DNA of 64,000 bases, from NCBI GenBank assembly GCA_021234155.1, contig JAJEKV010000051.1:9258105-9322104 (forward strand). The letters are read 5' to 3'. Numbering within the stretch: the first letter of the stretch is position 1; every line of letters starts with the position of its first letter. Of this stretch, positions 31,403 to 44,044 are shown piece by piece. Origin of the DNA: Isoetes taiwanensis. Taxonomy: Eukaryota; Streptophyta; Lycopodiopsida; Isoetales; Isoetaceae. Under the pieces are notes generated by a model, which saw only the letters and a program-made list of their open reading frames with translations, ran no database searches and was not told the origin of the DNA. The position numbers were made by a program, and so were the translations under genes.

Positions 31403-32580
31403 TGGAGTTGCCCTGGGCACGTTGTATGGTCTCCGGCCTTTCCCACATGCATCCCCTTTTCTCACAGGAGTGTTGCGGGCTTGGGATCATGTGCGTGTGC
31501 TCTTCCAGCTAGATTATGCCTCAGTTTATCACCACTCTTCTCCTTTCTTGTGGGTTCCTCTACCCCCTACGCACTTGCCCTTGGCCGCCACTTTGTGCAT
31601 GCTTTGACCTTGAGGGCGTTGGAGGCGAGCTGCTGTGCTCACCTTGGAGGATTGGTATTGGGATGGCCAGCTAGCTTCGTGGGAGTTCTTTCGAGCTCGC
31701 TTTCGCCTGAGGGGTAGTGACCGGGCTAACTGGGAACACGTGGCGGGGAGTATTCTGCTACACATACCTATAGTCCCTCAGGATGATGTGGTGGTGCAGG
31801 TTTGGAAGGTTCATCCTGATGTTGTGTCTTCTTGCTTTGTGCGGTCTTCTTACCGGGTCTTTGGCTATTCATGACACACTTGCCCCTTCGGGCAAGTGGT
31901 CTCTGCGGCTTCGGGTTCTCGATGGCTCGGTTTGGGCGTGGACATGGAGCTCACTTCCCCCACCGAAGGTTAGGGCGCCGTGGCGGTGGTGCACCGTATG
32001 CATCGGGGTGAATGCCCTTGTGAGTCGGTTTAGACCGGGTGTGAGCCCTCTACGCCCTTGTTGTGGCCTTCTTCGTTGAGGCGTGGAGCATTATGCGGTT
32101 TATGCCCTCACTTGCGGCTGCACGGGATTGGGTTAGGGCTCTGTTTGGTGAGATTGACTAGCCCGCCATTCTTTGCTTCATGTGTATCTGGTGCTTGGCG
32201 CTCTTGCGGCGACAAAGCCTGCATTTGTCGCGTGGCTTGGTTGGTGTGGCTGATTTGGGCGGCCCGGTTGTGGATCTTTTCGGGGGATTCAGCGACTGCG
32301 GCCTCTCGATTCCTCGACTTCGGTACAAGCTATTTCAAAGCTTTACGGTGTTCCGGGGTAGTAGAGCGGAAGTTTGCCATTTGGCGGGACTTGTTGGGTG
32401 TTGTAGATGGTGATGGTCGGTTTGTACAGCAGTAGAGTTGCAGTTTTTCTGTGAGTTTGTTGTGGAGTGTCGAGGTATCGCTGTCTCTTTGGGGCAGTTC
32501 TCCTTCCTCTCCACTTGCTTTGTAACATTACCATTCTTTTAATATATTGATGACACAGTTCTTCAAAAAAAAAAAAAAAA
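31403..32580 (+). mobile_element. LINE 3' fragment inserted in the hAT relic, with poly(A) and 11-bp target duplication
   Basis: The fragment ends in TTAATATATTGATGACACAG, then TTCTTC and a run of 17 A (32564-32580), as in plant L1-type LINEs. Inside, decayed frames read VWAWTWSSLPPPKVRAPWRW and RPCCGLLR, the PPKVR-W motif of the ORF2 C-terminal zinc-binding region, and later KFAIWRDLLGVVDGDGRF. The words AAGAAGTGATG (31392-31402) and AAGAAGTGCTG (32580-32590) flank it and fit a target duplication with one mismatch. Endonuclease and reverse transcriptase are absent, so it was 5'-truncated on arrival. Confidence 0.85.
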
Positions 32581-32590
32581 AGAAGTGCTG

Positions 32591-35500
32591 CATAGACGAC
32601 ATGCACAGACTCGTAGTGTGGCTTCAATGTATTAGGTTTAGGCGCAAGCATTTGATATTTTGTTTTGATCTAACAGTTTAAGCTTCTGAATTTCGCTAAA
32701 AAAAACTGTTTTGATTGATGTTACAACATGATAAGTTTATGCACGTTTAATTGCATTCAAGGTTTCTGATTGTTTTAAGTGGTTTTTTAACAGTTGCCTA
32801 TCAAAGGTGAATTCTGATACATGTTTCGTTCCTCTCTTTGTTCCGTTTCGTTCCAGATGCATAGGAACACGTTCTGGTGCAGTTATGGGAATGACGGGTT
32901 CACGTTATGCAAGAATATTTTGAAATGGCAGTAGCAAAGGTTTTAGAGAAAGAACCAGAGAAAAATATGTCCTTGAAGAAGCTTTGGAGGCAAATGCACT
33001 TTCTGTTGGCTTGTGATGCCTCTGGTGTGCTGCAACTTGTGAGCAAGTTGACATTACTACAGATCATGTTTCATTTCATCAGTGATTACACTGCTCTGGT
33101 AAGTTGCATATGCTGCCTTATGAGGTTACAACCTTTTTCTCTTTTTGTTTCTGGATGGGTTGCTGGCACTGAAGATGGCATCAGGGAATCTACGGCCACG
33201 TTTTCTTCGTGTTTTAATGCACTCTTATGTTAAAGTCCAAATACTTGTGTTTATCATTGCAGATCCAAATATTTGTGTTTATCATTGTAGGTACAGTTCA
33301 AGTAACATTCATTTTGTGATATTGCATGCAATGCACTTACAGATGTCACAGTTCTCCTGGGCTAGATTTATCATCTTGGATCATATCAAAGGTGAATTCT
33401 GATGCCTATCCTCAGTCGAATTTATTTCTTGTCAGATTGCCCTGTTTTGTTTTAGCAATAGAGAATATCTGCTAATGCTTAGATGTAAATGAGTGGAAAA
33501 TTGATTTTCTATGGAGTATACTATAATTTAGCCGCATTAGCTATTGGAGACAATGTTCAAATATATTGCCTGGCTACTACCACCTTTGAACTTTACTATA
33601 TTTGAGGTGCCTTTGTTACGCATAATAAGGAATAATCACGTTTTTAATAATTTTGGCGGATGCATATTTTATCTTTTATTGCAGTATTGAAGCTAAATGT
33701 TATTGTTTTGCATTGATATTAATTGAACAGGTTTGTTGTGATTGCAGGGAAGCATTCTTAATGCTCAAGACATGGATAACATGTTGAAACAAAATCAACA
33801 GTTTAGACTCTGAAATGAAAAGATCGAGTGCAACATAGATACGTAGAGAAGTTTTATGGAGAGTTTGTTACCACAGTTTAAATAGAATGGTCCTTGAAGC
33901 ATGGTATTCTTAGTAAGTGTTACAAGGTTCTGCCAAGGAACAAAACATAGCAGGCTTTGCTAGAATAAATGCTCGGCTTGGTTCTCCGATACGATAACCC
34001 CTTTATTGCTTTAATTCTTGGAAACGCATCTGCACATCTTTGTAGAGTAAGAACTCCATGAAAGAAAGGATACATTATTTGACTGGATATGAAGCAGTCT
34101 CTTTCGACCTGGGGGATGTCATATACTCTGAAAATCAGAGACTGTCAACAGAAATAAAATTTAGAAATATACAAAATCCTAGCTTTCCAAGTCTATTAAA
34201 CTTAATTCTTTAATTGCACTTCCAAGTCCGCAAAATTTAATTGCACTGCATCAATATTTAGGGGACACAATCGTATGGTGTATGGAACAAATAATTCTAT
34301 TTACAACAAGGTGTTTGGTGATGGGGCCAGTAGGTCAAAACACATTGGATGTGAAGGTCTAGTATGGCCACAAGAAACTCACATGTTTAAATTTTCACTT
34401 GAAATAAGGAACATGAGAAAACTGAGTAGAGGAATTACGTCTTGATTGACCAGATATGAGTAAATGGTTGTTCTTGAGGGGATAATGAAAGCAGAGATGT
34501 CAAACACGAGACCAATAGAATGTATATGGAATATGACATATGGGACCATTGAACATAATATATTTTTTATTCTATTTTAGATGTGATTAGAATGCTGAGA
34601 ACTCATCTGCAGAACTTGAAGAGTGTCAAAAGCTAGGATAAGGCAGCATAGACCATAAGATAGCCTCATAATAGATACGGTGGATAAATGACCAAGGGGT
34701 CAAGACATATTATGTATGGAGGTATTGCACAACCACACAACATTATAAAAGAGCTTGTATGTGCTGGCCTTAGGTAACAAAAAATGACATCCTGAGGCAA
34801 AACAACCTAAAATAGTTTACCTTAGGTTCATGAATAAATGTCAACAATTCTTTTCTAAAAAGTAATGCACCCATGTGGAAGTGTAGGCGCATGCACACCT
34901 GTATAAAAACTTAACCTGCTTATGTTTCTATAGCTATGAGATTTTATTACATACCTTAATCTCGAAGTGTTCGCAGTTTTATGGGCCATTATAAATGTTA
35001 GCTCAAGTTTGTACAAGACAATATAAGGTCAATCAGCATCAACATAATGCCACCATCAACGGTAAATGTCATGCATTGATACTCTAGGGGTGATATTTTT
35101 AGCCATTGTTGCTCATACAAGATAGCTTAAACGATTCGTATAGCCCTTATGACTTAGAAAAAATTGCAAAGGTTCAATGTGGCAAACTTGGCTCAAGTTC
35201 ATTAGTTTTAAAATTTCCATCTTTTGTATTATTTTAAAGACCATCTTGGGTACTTTGGATCCAAAAGCACGAGTATTTGTAGCTCCATGCACCCTTATAT
35301 AAGGACTTAAAAAATTCCTATAGGAATAAAATGCATTACAAACCTTAATGAAGCGCCACCAGAACTACCCTGCAGAAAAGGGCCATTATGTGTGTCTTTT
35401 TAACATAACTGTAATTGTTATGCCTTGCTACTCTTGAAATGTCTATAGGTTGTTCCAACATGTGTGGGACCATGTATTAACTTTCCCCTTAAGATTCAAG

Positions 35501-36015
35501 TACCAATCAATTTACATGGCAATAACACATTCAAGTACCAACCAATTTACATGGCAATAAATAAGCTAATGGTTCACCTGATATGATTCACATCTAGAGT
35601 TACGATTGTCCTTTCTCCCCAAGTTAAACACGGGTTAAACTCTACACTCAAGCGGGCCAATCAAATAGTAATACATGAAACCCCTACACAGCTGATCAAG
35701 AGCACTTGTGGATAGACTTGTAGCGGCACCTTGTAGAATAAGGTGGAAATATGGTAGGGGTATGGTTGAATTTAGATAATTTATTGTACAAATATGGTAG
35801 AGGGTTTGGAGGAATTTATAAAAATCAAAAATAAAAAAATAAAATAAAAGAATTTATAGAACTCAGTGTGCATATACGGTAGGGAGTTACCTAGAGTTTC
35901 TAAAATTTTCCATATAAGGGGATTTTTTCTAGTAATTAAACTGTATAAGGACCTTTTTCTTTAACCCTGTGCTTGCACATGCCCTATAGACTATACATTA
36001 ACTGCACCCTTCTCG
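32591..36015. other. AT-rich intergenic DNA with one exon-like stretch
   Basis: Apart from the short coding-like stretch at 32907-33062 (listed separately), 3.4 kb show no supported gene or element. Small direct repeats occur (TATCAAAGGTGAATTCTGAT near 32799 and 33384; AAGTACCAA.CAATTTACAT near 35498 and 35533). Confidence 0.5.
32907..33062 (+). CDS. Exon-like stretch, possibly a nucleolar-protein C-terminal motif
   Basis: The frame reads [20 protein letters not shown], then [20 protein letters not shown] and [12 protein letters not shown] before a CAG. The pattern hydrophobic-x-x-A-x-x-x-L-x-x-x-P ... LKKL resembles the short C-terminal helix pair of LYAR-like and some G-patch nucleolar proteins. 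That resemblance is from memory of the motif only. The gene to which it would belong is not visible around it, so it may be a stray exon. Confidence 0.2.
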
Positions 36016-36029
36016 GGGTTGGGGTTGTA

Positions 36030-36070
36030 GGAATAGAATAGAATAGAATAGAATAGAATAGAATAGAATA
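36030..36070. repeat. (AGAAT)n microsatellite
   Basis: About eight perfect copies of a pentanucleotide AGAAT lie 50 bases ahead of the first long (GAA)n tract. Confidence 0.95.
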
Positions 36071-36120
36071 TGATTTTATCGTCCACGGAGACCATCTGGC
36101 CTATGGGACCCAAGTACAAA

Positions 36121-36269
36121 GAGGAGGAGAAGAAGAAGAAGAAGAAGAAGAAGAAGAAGAAGAAGAAGAAGAAGAAGAAGAAGAAGAAGAAGAAGAAGAA
36201 GAAGAAGAAGAAGAAGAAGAAGAAGAAGAAGAAGAAGAAGAAGAAGAAGAAGAAGAAGAAGAAGAAGAA
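36121..36269. repeat. (GAA)n tract 1, about 47 copies, head of unit U0
   Basis: An almost perfect GAA/AAG run with three GAG at its start. It marks the 5' end of unit U0 in the array. Poly-Lys, poly-Glu and poly-Arg frames through it are artefacts. Confidence 0.97.
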
Positions 36270-38262
36270 TAATCTGGTATGTTTGTTTGAAAAATGCTTT
36301 AGTTGTGAATTTATCATATGTTAAATTTCTAATGATGAAGGATTTATGGAAGTTTATATGGACTAATATGGATAAATATGAGTTATGGGAAAGAAAATGA
36401 AGGAAAATATTCAAGCTATCTTTTACAATGTATTTGATGGGCCAAAGCCAAATGAATATCTACCAAATGGAGATGTGATAAAAATTTTTTCACTAAAGGT
36501 ACGTTATTTTATCTCATGATCTAGCATTTATTGCTACACATGGAATTTAATGATATGCTATGTGCAAAAGCACTTAGGCTTTTGAAAGTTGTGGTAATAA
36601 TAAATTGTGTCAACCTATAAAGTTTCTATTGGGTCTAGTACCATATATGCTTATGATTCGGTCCTTTGAAGCCGTAGATATGAATAAATTAATTGATTGA
36701 GACTCTACATAGGTAAATGCCTTTTCTTTGTTTCATATGGCCGATGGTAATTATGTCACCATTATGGCATGGGATAAGGAAGCGGTTGCGAATATAAGGT
36801 AAGATACCAAGAAATAGGTTAAGGGTTTGAAACGGATAACCTAAAAGCCAAGTTATTGTGGAGACTCTGTAGTTTGGCGCCCAAGCTGCCGCCTGTAGTT
36901 TGGCGCCCAAGTTGCCGCCTGAAAAATCTGCTTGATGCAACATGCTGTATGAATCATGGCCGATAGTACTTGGACGATTCTATCCTGCTGTGATACACAT
37001 GAAAATACTTGATGGGTTTGATTCTTTGAGGGTTTTGAGATCTTCCATCAAAGAAGCCTATTTGATACAGTGCAGACAAGAAGCCAAAGGAGCTGGACCA
37101 ATGCATGGAGATGCTTCACCATAAAAGTATGAACGAAACAAATACAATATGAAGTCTTAATCTGGAGCGAAACTATTCAGGTCAGCTTATGATGTGTTGA
37201 GCTTTATAACAGGTTTGAGGGTACCGTTAGTATTGTCTTGCTTCAATAACATGAAGAATATTTGTTCATAACTAAGATATCTTCCACAAAATACAATATT
37301 GATGGTTCTTGAGCTTATGTTTGCTTTTTATTTGGAAAATAACGTTTGTTGCTACCAAAATCAAGATTAATGAACTATTTGATTATTAGACTACATGTTC
37401 TATACTTCTGGCTGTCACATATTATTGATGGGAATCCAGATTCAGAAGGCTGTAGTAAACAGCCAATACTATATGCTTTTCATTTTTCTTGAAATACCTA
37501 ATGTCTTTTTGCATACTTCACTATTATATTGACCCATAATACTTTGGGAATCTCTAGGTGAAGGGCGAAGAGCCAAGATATCTAACTGCTTACCTGTCAT
37601 CCCTTATACTATTACCAAGATTATTGCTAACTAGTATATTGGTTGGATGCAGGTAACCCAGATATCTTCTCCTTGGAGTTCTCTTTTGTATTGTCAAAGG
37701 TCATTATGCTATGGCATTTTGGGCCGTGTATGAAGAACAGGCATTAAATGGTGCTATGAGAAGTTTAGAACCTTATGAGACATTATGGTGAGATCCTTCC
37801 GATTTGAAAGTTTAAGAAGATTATCTACAAAGACTCAATCAGCATAAAACAAGGATTTGGTATTCATATGTAATGGTCTGATTTTTTACATAAAAGCTTG
37901 AGAATTTTGCTGTTATATGCTCCTTATCTGTTATATTTCAGAAATGATGACTTGACCTTCATAAAATAATTATAGTCTTTCTTGAGATAATCAACCTTTG
38001 TACTCTTTATGATGAAATCACATATAATGGTCTGTTTTTTATGATTAAATCTTACTTCTCTTTTTGTCTTTAAACTGAATACATGAATAAGACTCTATTT
38101 AAAGCTGAAAAAATAAATTTCCTAATATATTAAGGTGGTACATTGTACCATAGACTGTGGCCTAGTGCATAACTAGGAAGGATATTATTGAAACGTTTAC
38201 ATCATATATGGAACAATATTTCTGTTATTAAACAAAATAATGTGAAGTTTTGATGTAAATAT
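36270..38262 (+). repeat. Array unit U0 (diverged, 2.0 kb)
   Basis: U0 is related to the other units by its GAA head, by TTTGGCGCCCAAG..TGCCGC words (36878-36920, a 27-base tandem pair) that match TTGGCGCCAAAGACTGCCGC in U1, and by GGTGAAGGGCGAAGAGCC (37558) shared with U4. It has a donor-like AAAG|GTACGT near 36499 and a strong acceptor, GGATGCAG|GTAACC, at 37651, inside a hairpin (37575-37668). I find no protein that I can recognise. Confidence 0.65.
37575..37668 (+). other. Hairpin around a 3' splice site in U0
   Basis: AAGATATCT (37575-37583) pairs perfectly with AGATATCTT (37660-37668), and TACCTG (37591-37596) pairs with CAGGTA (37650-37655). The ~53-base loop carries TTGCTAAC, a good branch-point word. 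The same structure with different stem sequences recurs in U1-U5. Confidence 0.6.
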
Positions 38263-38374
38263 GAAGAAGAAGAAGAAGAAGAAGAAGAAGAAGAAGAAGA
38301 AGAAGAAGAAGAAGAAGAAGAAGAAGAAGAAGAAGAAGAAGAAGAAGAAGAAGAAGAAGAAGAAGAAGAAGAAG
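38263..38374. repeat. (GAA)n tract 2, head of U1
   Basis: About 37 copies of GAA run into GATCTTCTCTTC, which starts the U1-type leader. Confidence 0.97.
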
Positions 38375-38743
38375 ATCTTCTCTTCTTTTGTTTGTAAACT
38401 TGTGGAATATGATGACCACACATTGTGGTAAAAGATTTATTGAGTTTAGGTTAAAGACATGTAGTGCAAACAAATCCAATGGTAGTGTATTCTACTATTA
38501 ATGCTTCACATGTATAACTAGCTAAGAAAAAATATGAGGTTGGTGATGGCCAATGATTTATAGATGGGATATGTAAAGACACAAGCTAAATTCTTGAAAT
38601 TTGAGGAGCTATGCTCCAAGTATATTGAAGGAGAATAGTCTTTACCTTAGAAATACATGGGAAATTGATTGTGTGAACATTTATGTACACTAATTTTATG
38701 AGCTAAGGCAAAATACATGTAAATATTTGGGACTAGATGTGGC

Positions 38744-41700
38744 TGTTGATGTTTGGGGTTCTTGGCATCACCTTGCAGCAGCAGTCCATGACTGCCGGAT
38801 GCCACAAGGCTGCCACAAATGCTCATGGATCAACAAAAGAAGATGGGAAGAACTCCAAGAACAAGAACAAAGCAAAGAATGAACAAAACAGAATCAGATT
38901 GATGCTCCAAAAGGAGGTGCTCCAAAACGTGAGCAAAAACCTAAACAATGAGAGGAAATGCTCTCTCTAAATAGTAGAGCAAAACCCTAACCCTAACTGA
39001 CATCTCACCGTCCACAGATCTAGGCTAAATCTGGGCCATAGATTGTGGGGTCCAATATGACAAATACATGTGGCATATGCCACCTACCATATATATGGGC
39101 TAAATCTGGGCCCTAGATCAAGTGGTCCAATGTGATGAATACATGTGGCCTATGCCACTCATACATATGTTTAGCCCAAAGGGCTAACACTCCCCCCCAC
39201 CACACCAAACTATGTAGAACCTTTATAACATCAGATTAAACATTTACAACAGTGTCCAAAGTGAGGGGAAATAATGAGAATGTCGCCGAAGTCTTGAAAA
39301 AAATGCCAATGTCGATGAAGTACAAAAAATCGTAAGAGGTTGAGAAGGCTGTCACCACTTCTCTTGAGCTTGCCACAAGCTCCTTTAAAGCCATAGAAGT
39401 CAAATCTAAGGTTGAGAAGGCTGTCACCACTTCTCATAGAGCATGCCACGTAGCTCCGAATATATGCGCCAATCAAAGTGTCTTGAGTTGAACAAAAATG
39501 AGGAAACAAAATTGTTGAAGGGGCGGAAGGCCATAAGTCATCTTCACACCAGTTTTGAACTTGAAAAGTTGAAACAAGGAGTTGAACTTGAAAGAGTTGA
39601 AACATAAGTGATTGAAGGAGCTTAAGACCACGAGTCATCTTCATGCCATTTGTTGAACTTGAAAGAGTGTGAGCAGATAGTTGAACTTGAAGGAGTTGAA
39701 ATTGAAGGGGCGGAAGGCCATAAGTCATCTTCATGCCATTGATGGAACTTGAAAGAGGCTTGATCGCCATGTATTATGGACGGATGTGGTTGATCAAAAT
39801 GTTGAACTTGAAAAAGTTGACACCAAAGAGAAATTGTTGAAATTGGCCTGCACATGCGATGTGGCCATGTGAGGTTGATGTCTGAAAGGGCTAAGGCGAA
39901 ATTCATCTTCACGCCATTGTAGGAACTTGAAATTTGTTGGTACAAAGGTGCAAAGCAGATCTAAGAATCGGGCAAAAGATGAGGCGTCCCCCAAAATGTG
40001 CCAAAAATATGCTCAAGATACTTCTTGCGTCAAAAGTTGATTGAAAGTTGTGCGTGAAGTCACGCCGTGAGGGGCCATGACAATTTTGATGAACTCACGC
40101 CGTTGGGCCGTGATTTTGTTGTCGAAAGAAAGGATGCTGCTGGACTTATGGATTGATGAAAAGTTGTGCCTCCAAAGTCAAGAAGTCACCATTAAAAAAA
40201 ATCACGCCAAGGGGCCGTGATCGAGGTTGCATCCAAGTGCTGAAGAATGGCCTTAGCATGCCGTTGGGCCATGTAAGGTTAAGGTATGAAAGGGGCGGAA
40301 GGTTGAATCATCTTCACGCCATTTGCTTATAAGCACGCCATGTATAGAACGTGATAGAGGGTATCAAAAAAAACCTCTTCAATAGTAGAAGAAGTGGAAA
40401 ATACCAAGAATGTTGCCCATCTTGAATGGCCCAAGTGCCAAGTGTCGCCATAAAAGAATCGAGTCATTGAAGATATGTATGTTGAACAACAAGTGATTTC
40501 ATGCTTTTTTTTTTTTTTTTCCAATGGTTGGGTGGGCCGCACGCCACTGGTACCACGCCCGTGAGGGGCCGTCAACACTGAAGGTGCCGTGGCCACATCC
40601 TGATGGGCCGTGGGATTCTGAGGGCGGAAGGCCACGCCGTGATAGCCCGTGGAAGGGTCCACGCCGTGAGGGGCCGTGGCCCGTGGGGGCTCTGATCTGG
40701 ACCCACGCCGTGGGAGGCCGTGGATATGCTGAGTGACGGGTCGTGGACGGACTTACAGGGCCGTGGTGAGGGTAGCACGCCCTGAACTGTTATGCCTTGA
40801 AGCTTGTTGCCGTGAGAGTTGCAGAAAGCTCTCCAAGATTTTTGTTAAGCCACGCTGTGAGCGCACAAAGCCCCCGCTGTGAAGATGTTGCAGACTCCAA
40901 GCCACGCCGTGATGGCCGTGGGCTTCTAGGAAGTTGGGCAGAGGCACGCCTGTGAAGGTTTTGCAGATTGAAGCCATGCCATGATGGCCGTGGGCTGCAG
41001 ACCAAACCCTTTGAAAAAAACACAGGCAAAACTCTAGTGCTTGCTCTGTTTCGACAGGGCGAAGGTAGTGATGTCTTGGAAATTTTGGGGTCACAGAGCC
41101 GTGGTTGGGCTTCACACTTCTGTGAAAAAAAGTCATAGATTGGTCCACGCCGTGGAGGGCCGTGGAGTTGGTTTCGTCAAGGCTTGAGTAGATGCACAGA
41201 TTTCTTGAAAGTTTTGCCAGAAGATCAGTTGTTGCAGAAAAGAGGTTATTTGATTGCCACGGAAATACTGAGGGTGTAATCGCTGGAAGATGGTTTCACA
41301 ATGTGGCTTAGAAATGCAGAGCAGTTTTCCAGCGTGATCATATGGAGGTGAAAATTTCTGAAGCCAACAGACAAATGTGAACAGTGTGTGGGATAGCAGA
41401 GCCGCCATACGAGGTAAAGTGAGTTGATAAGCCCCTGCATGATGCTCGGATTTTGGGGCGCTGTTGCTGGTCAAATTTGGAGGCAAACTCTGCCCTGCTC
41501 CGTTGAAGGCAGAATGAGGTGATTTAGCAGCCGGATGTTGTCTTCAAAATGTATAGAGATGGCACTGTGTCCAACGCTGCAACAGAGCGATTGTTTGAGG
41601 CAGTTCTGCGCAGTAAGCTGTGATTCAGAGATGTGTATACAAGACTCCTCTTGAATGGTTTGCTTGTCGAGGCAATGCCATGCAAGCTTGCGGATGTGGT

Positions 41701-43157
41701 GGCTTTGCTCGTAAGGGCCCCAAATGTACCTGGCAATGAGAGGGCAAGAATAGACCTGGTCGCAGTTTGAAAGACCGGACTGAATGCTTAAGCTTGCTTG
41801 AAGAACATAGCTTTATGTCCCTGAAACATCGCAGACGAATCGGCTACAGCCACAAAGGGGAGAGCCTTAAGAAAGCAAGAAAAAATTCTGAGAGATAATC
41901 CGTTGTGTGCCTGATGGTCCCTGAAGAATGAGTGAGGAATCGATTGTTGAAAACTCGATTGTGGGCCATATGATATTGTGTTCGCCAGAAGGATAGCCAG
42001 AGATTGCGATACAGAGCTCTGATTCCGGTGTGAACAAAAGGCTAAAAAGCTAACTGCCCCTGTGTTGCTTCTGTCGTGCACAAGGGCAAGCTTAGGATCT
42101 GGTGAAATGGCAAAAATCAGAGCTGTGAATCATGATAGACGAATGGGCCTTGCATCTGAGGGAAAAAATCGCCAATGAATCACGGACTGGTCACAAGACA
42201 GATATGTTAGACGTTAAAATCCACCGCTTAGCTTGCCTCTTGAAATGATTTCTGGATATCCATAGGAACTAAAGAAAATTTATGCTGAGAATCGCGGTGA
42301 GATCGCATTCTTGCCCATGTTTTTGAGAACCACCATCGTGCAAAATGGCCTGTGAAACTCTTTGGAAAAAAACAGAGTTCTAGTCCACAAAATAGTACTA
42401 TGAAAAGTACAGGTAAAAGAGCGGTTGATCCTCTTCTGCTACGGTGTTGCTTTGATTTTGGGCAAACAGGAGAGATAATAGAGACAATGAGCCAAAAAAA
42501 TGTGACGAAGAACCATGAGGTTGGACAAAGGAGGACATTATTTTGCCAAATACTAGTTTCGCCCCAAAGATGGGCAAATATCAGAGACGTCAATCAAGGA
42601 AGTGTCGGTGTCGATGTAGATCCAATATTTTTGCTGAAAAACTTTTGGAGATGCTTAAAAAGAAAGCAAAGGATGATCATGAGCCCAAGAGACCCCGGCA
42701 TGAGGCGCCAGTGTTGATGTTTGGGGTTCTTGGCATCACCTTGCAGCAGCAGTCCATGACTGCCGGATGCCACAAGGCTGCCACAAATGCTCATGGATCA
42801 ACAAAAGAAGATGGGAAGAACTCCAAGAACAAGAACAAAGCAAAGAATGAACAAAACAGAATCAGATTGATGCTCCAAAAGGAGGTGCTCCAAAACGTGA
42901 GCAAAAACCTAAACAATGAGAGGAAATGCTCTCTCTAAATAGTAGAGCAAAACCCTAACCCTAACTGACATCTCACCGTCCACAGATCTAGGCTAAATCT
43001 GGGCCATAGATTGTGGGGTCCAATATGACAAATACATGTGGCATATGCCACCTACCATATATATGGGCTAAATCTGGGCCCTAGATCAAGTGGTCCAATG
43101 TGATGAATACATGTGGCCTATGCCACTCATACATATGTTTAGCCCAAAGGGCTAACA
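38744..43157 (-). mobile_element. Young non-autonomous LTR element (LARD-like), looks whole
   Basis: Two 446-base LTRs (38744-39189 and 42712-43157) appear identical and have TGTTGATG..GGCTAACA ends. Target duplication GTGGC lies at 38739-38743 and 43158-43162, and units U2 and U3 show the unoccupied site. On the minus strand the primer site TGGCGCCTCATGCCGGGG (42710-42693) follows the 5' LTR, and a GTGGTGGGGGGGAG polypurine tract (39190 on) precedes the 3' LTR. The 3.5 kb interior has no gag or pol. It consists largely of short tandem repeats: TTGAACTTGAAAGAGTTGAA-like words (39540-39830) and CACGCCGTGAGGGGCCGTG-like words (40050-41160). It is structurally whole but must depend on another element. 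Identical LTRs mean a very recent insertion. Confidence 0.93.
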
Positions 43158-43162
43158 GTGGC

Positions 43163-44044
43163 ATGATACACTCTATGTCGTACATAAGCATCAAGTGGTC
43201 ATATATATTGTTTTATGACTAAAGATAAAGATAAGCCTTTTCTTTCTTTTAAAACTTATGCATGCATGGCCTTATATGCAAGCATAACAAGTGGTGGTCT
43301 ACATGCAAATGCAAATGTACTTTGCATTCAACTTTGTGGCTTTACGCAACTTTGTGGCTTATAATTAGCACGAAGGAGCTCATGGAACGTGGGCTTTCTA
43401 GCATGCATATACTCTAAGGTACGGTACCTTTTGTGCCAATGGTTTTGGATAATATTGCATGGTAATATTGCATGGTTTTGGATAATATGGTAGAAAATAC
43501 ATTGCCTAATTGCCTAATAGGTTAATAGGCAAAAAAATACCTAATACTGAAACGTCCAGCATTAGCTGCGACTATGCTTGGCGCCAAAGACTGCCGCACG
43601 CAGATGCTTCAACATATTTGCCATCAAGCTATGCCTGTGAGGCTTTGATCTTGCTAGAAGGTCATGTAGCAAGGTCGTTTTTGACCCGACTATACAGATC
43701 TCAGGTGCCTGAACTAGTGGCTGTGGCCAGAGGTAGAAATACAGATGCAAATCTCTGCCTTCAGATTATGTCTTAACTCTGCACATAGCTAGAGATGTGC
43801 TTACGTTTGAAGAGACCGGAATCCATATTTGTGCCATGGAGATTTAAGTGCTAAGGCGAGTTCTTGCTTAGCCAATGAAAAATAACTCAGGCCTGCCTTC
43901 CTGCTAACATGATTGGCTAGAAGTTTATGTCCAAGATAAAGGAGCTGGATTTGTTACTCTCGATTCTTGCTCTATGGCGGTTCTGCCATAAACGGATTTG
44001 CTTTGAAAATGGTGTTCCCAAGTTCTTAAGGATTTGAGACAGAG
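43163..44044 (+). ncRNA. Possible first exon of the U1 transcription unit (distal part)
   Basis: This is the U1 sequence between the LTR element and the donor. It carries TTGGCGCCAAAGACTGCCGC near 43579 and ends GGATTTGAGACAGAG. Frames are short and differ between U1, U2 and U3. Whether it is transcribed is unknown; the claim rests on the TATA block upstream and the splice signals. Confidence 0.3.

Noticed and set aside
36070-36324. Long poly-Lys, poly-Glu, poly-Ser and poly-Leu reading frames through GAA tracts (also 38197-38479, 51622-51908 and 54250-54435)
   Set aside because: A triplet microsatellite is open in all frames. Length varies freely between repeat units and no conserved protein sequence flanks it.
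38985-38998. Telomere-like CCCTAACCCTAA word in the young LTR (and again near 42953)
   Set aside because: Only two copies, inside both LTRs of a mobile element. It is not an interstitial telomere.
43510-43776. An 88-codon frame in U1 as a conserved small protein
   Set aside because: The frame is not maintained in U2 and U3, and the related units U0, U4 and U5 have no counterpart. Base-call errors could contribute, so the rejection is moderate.
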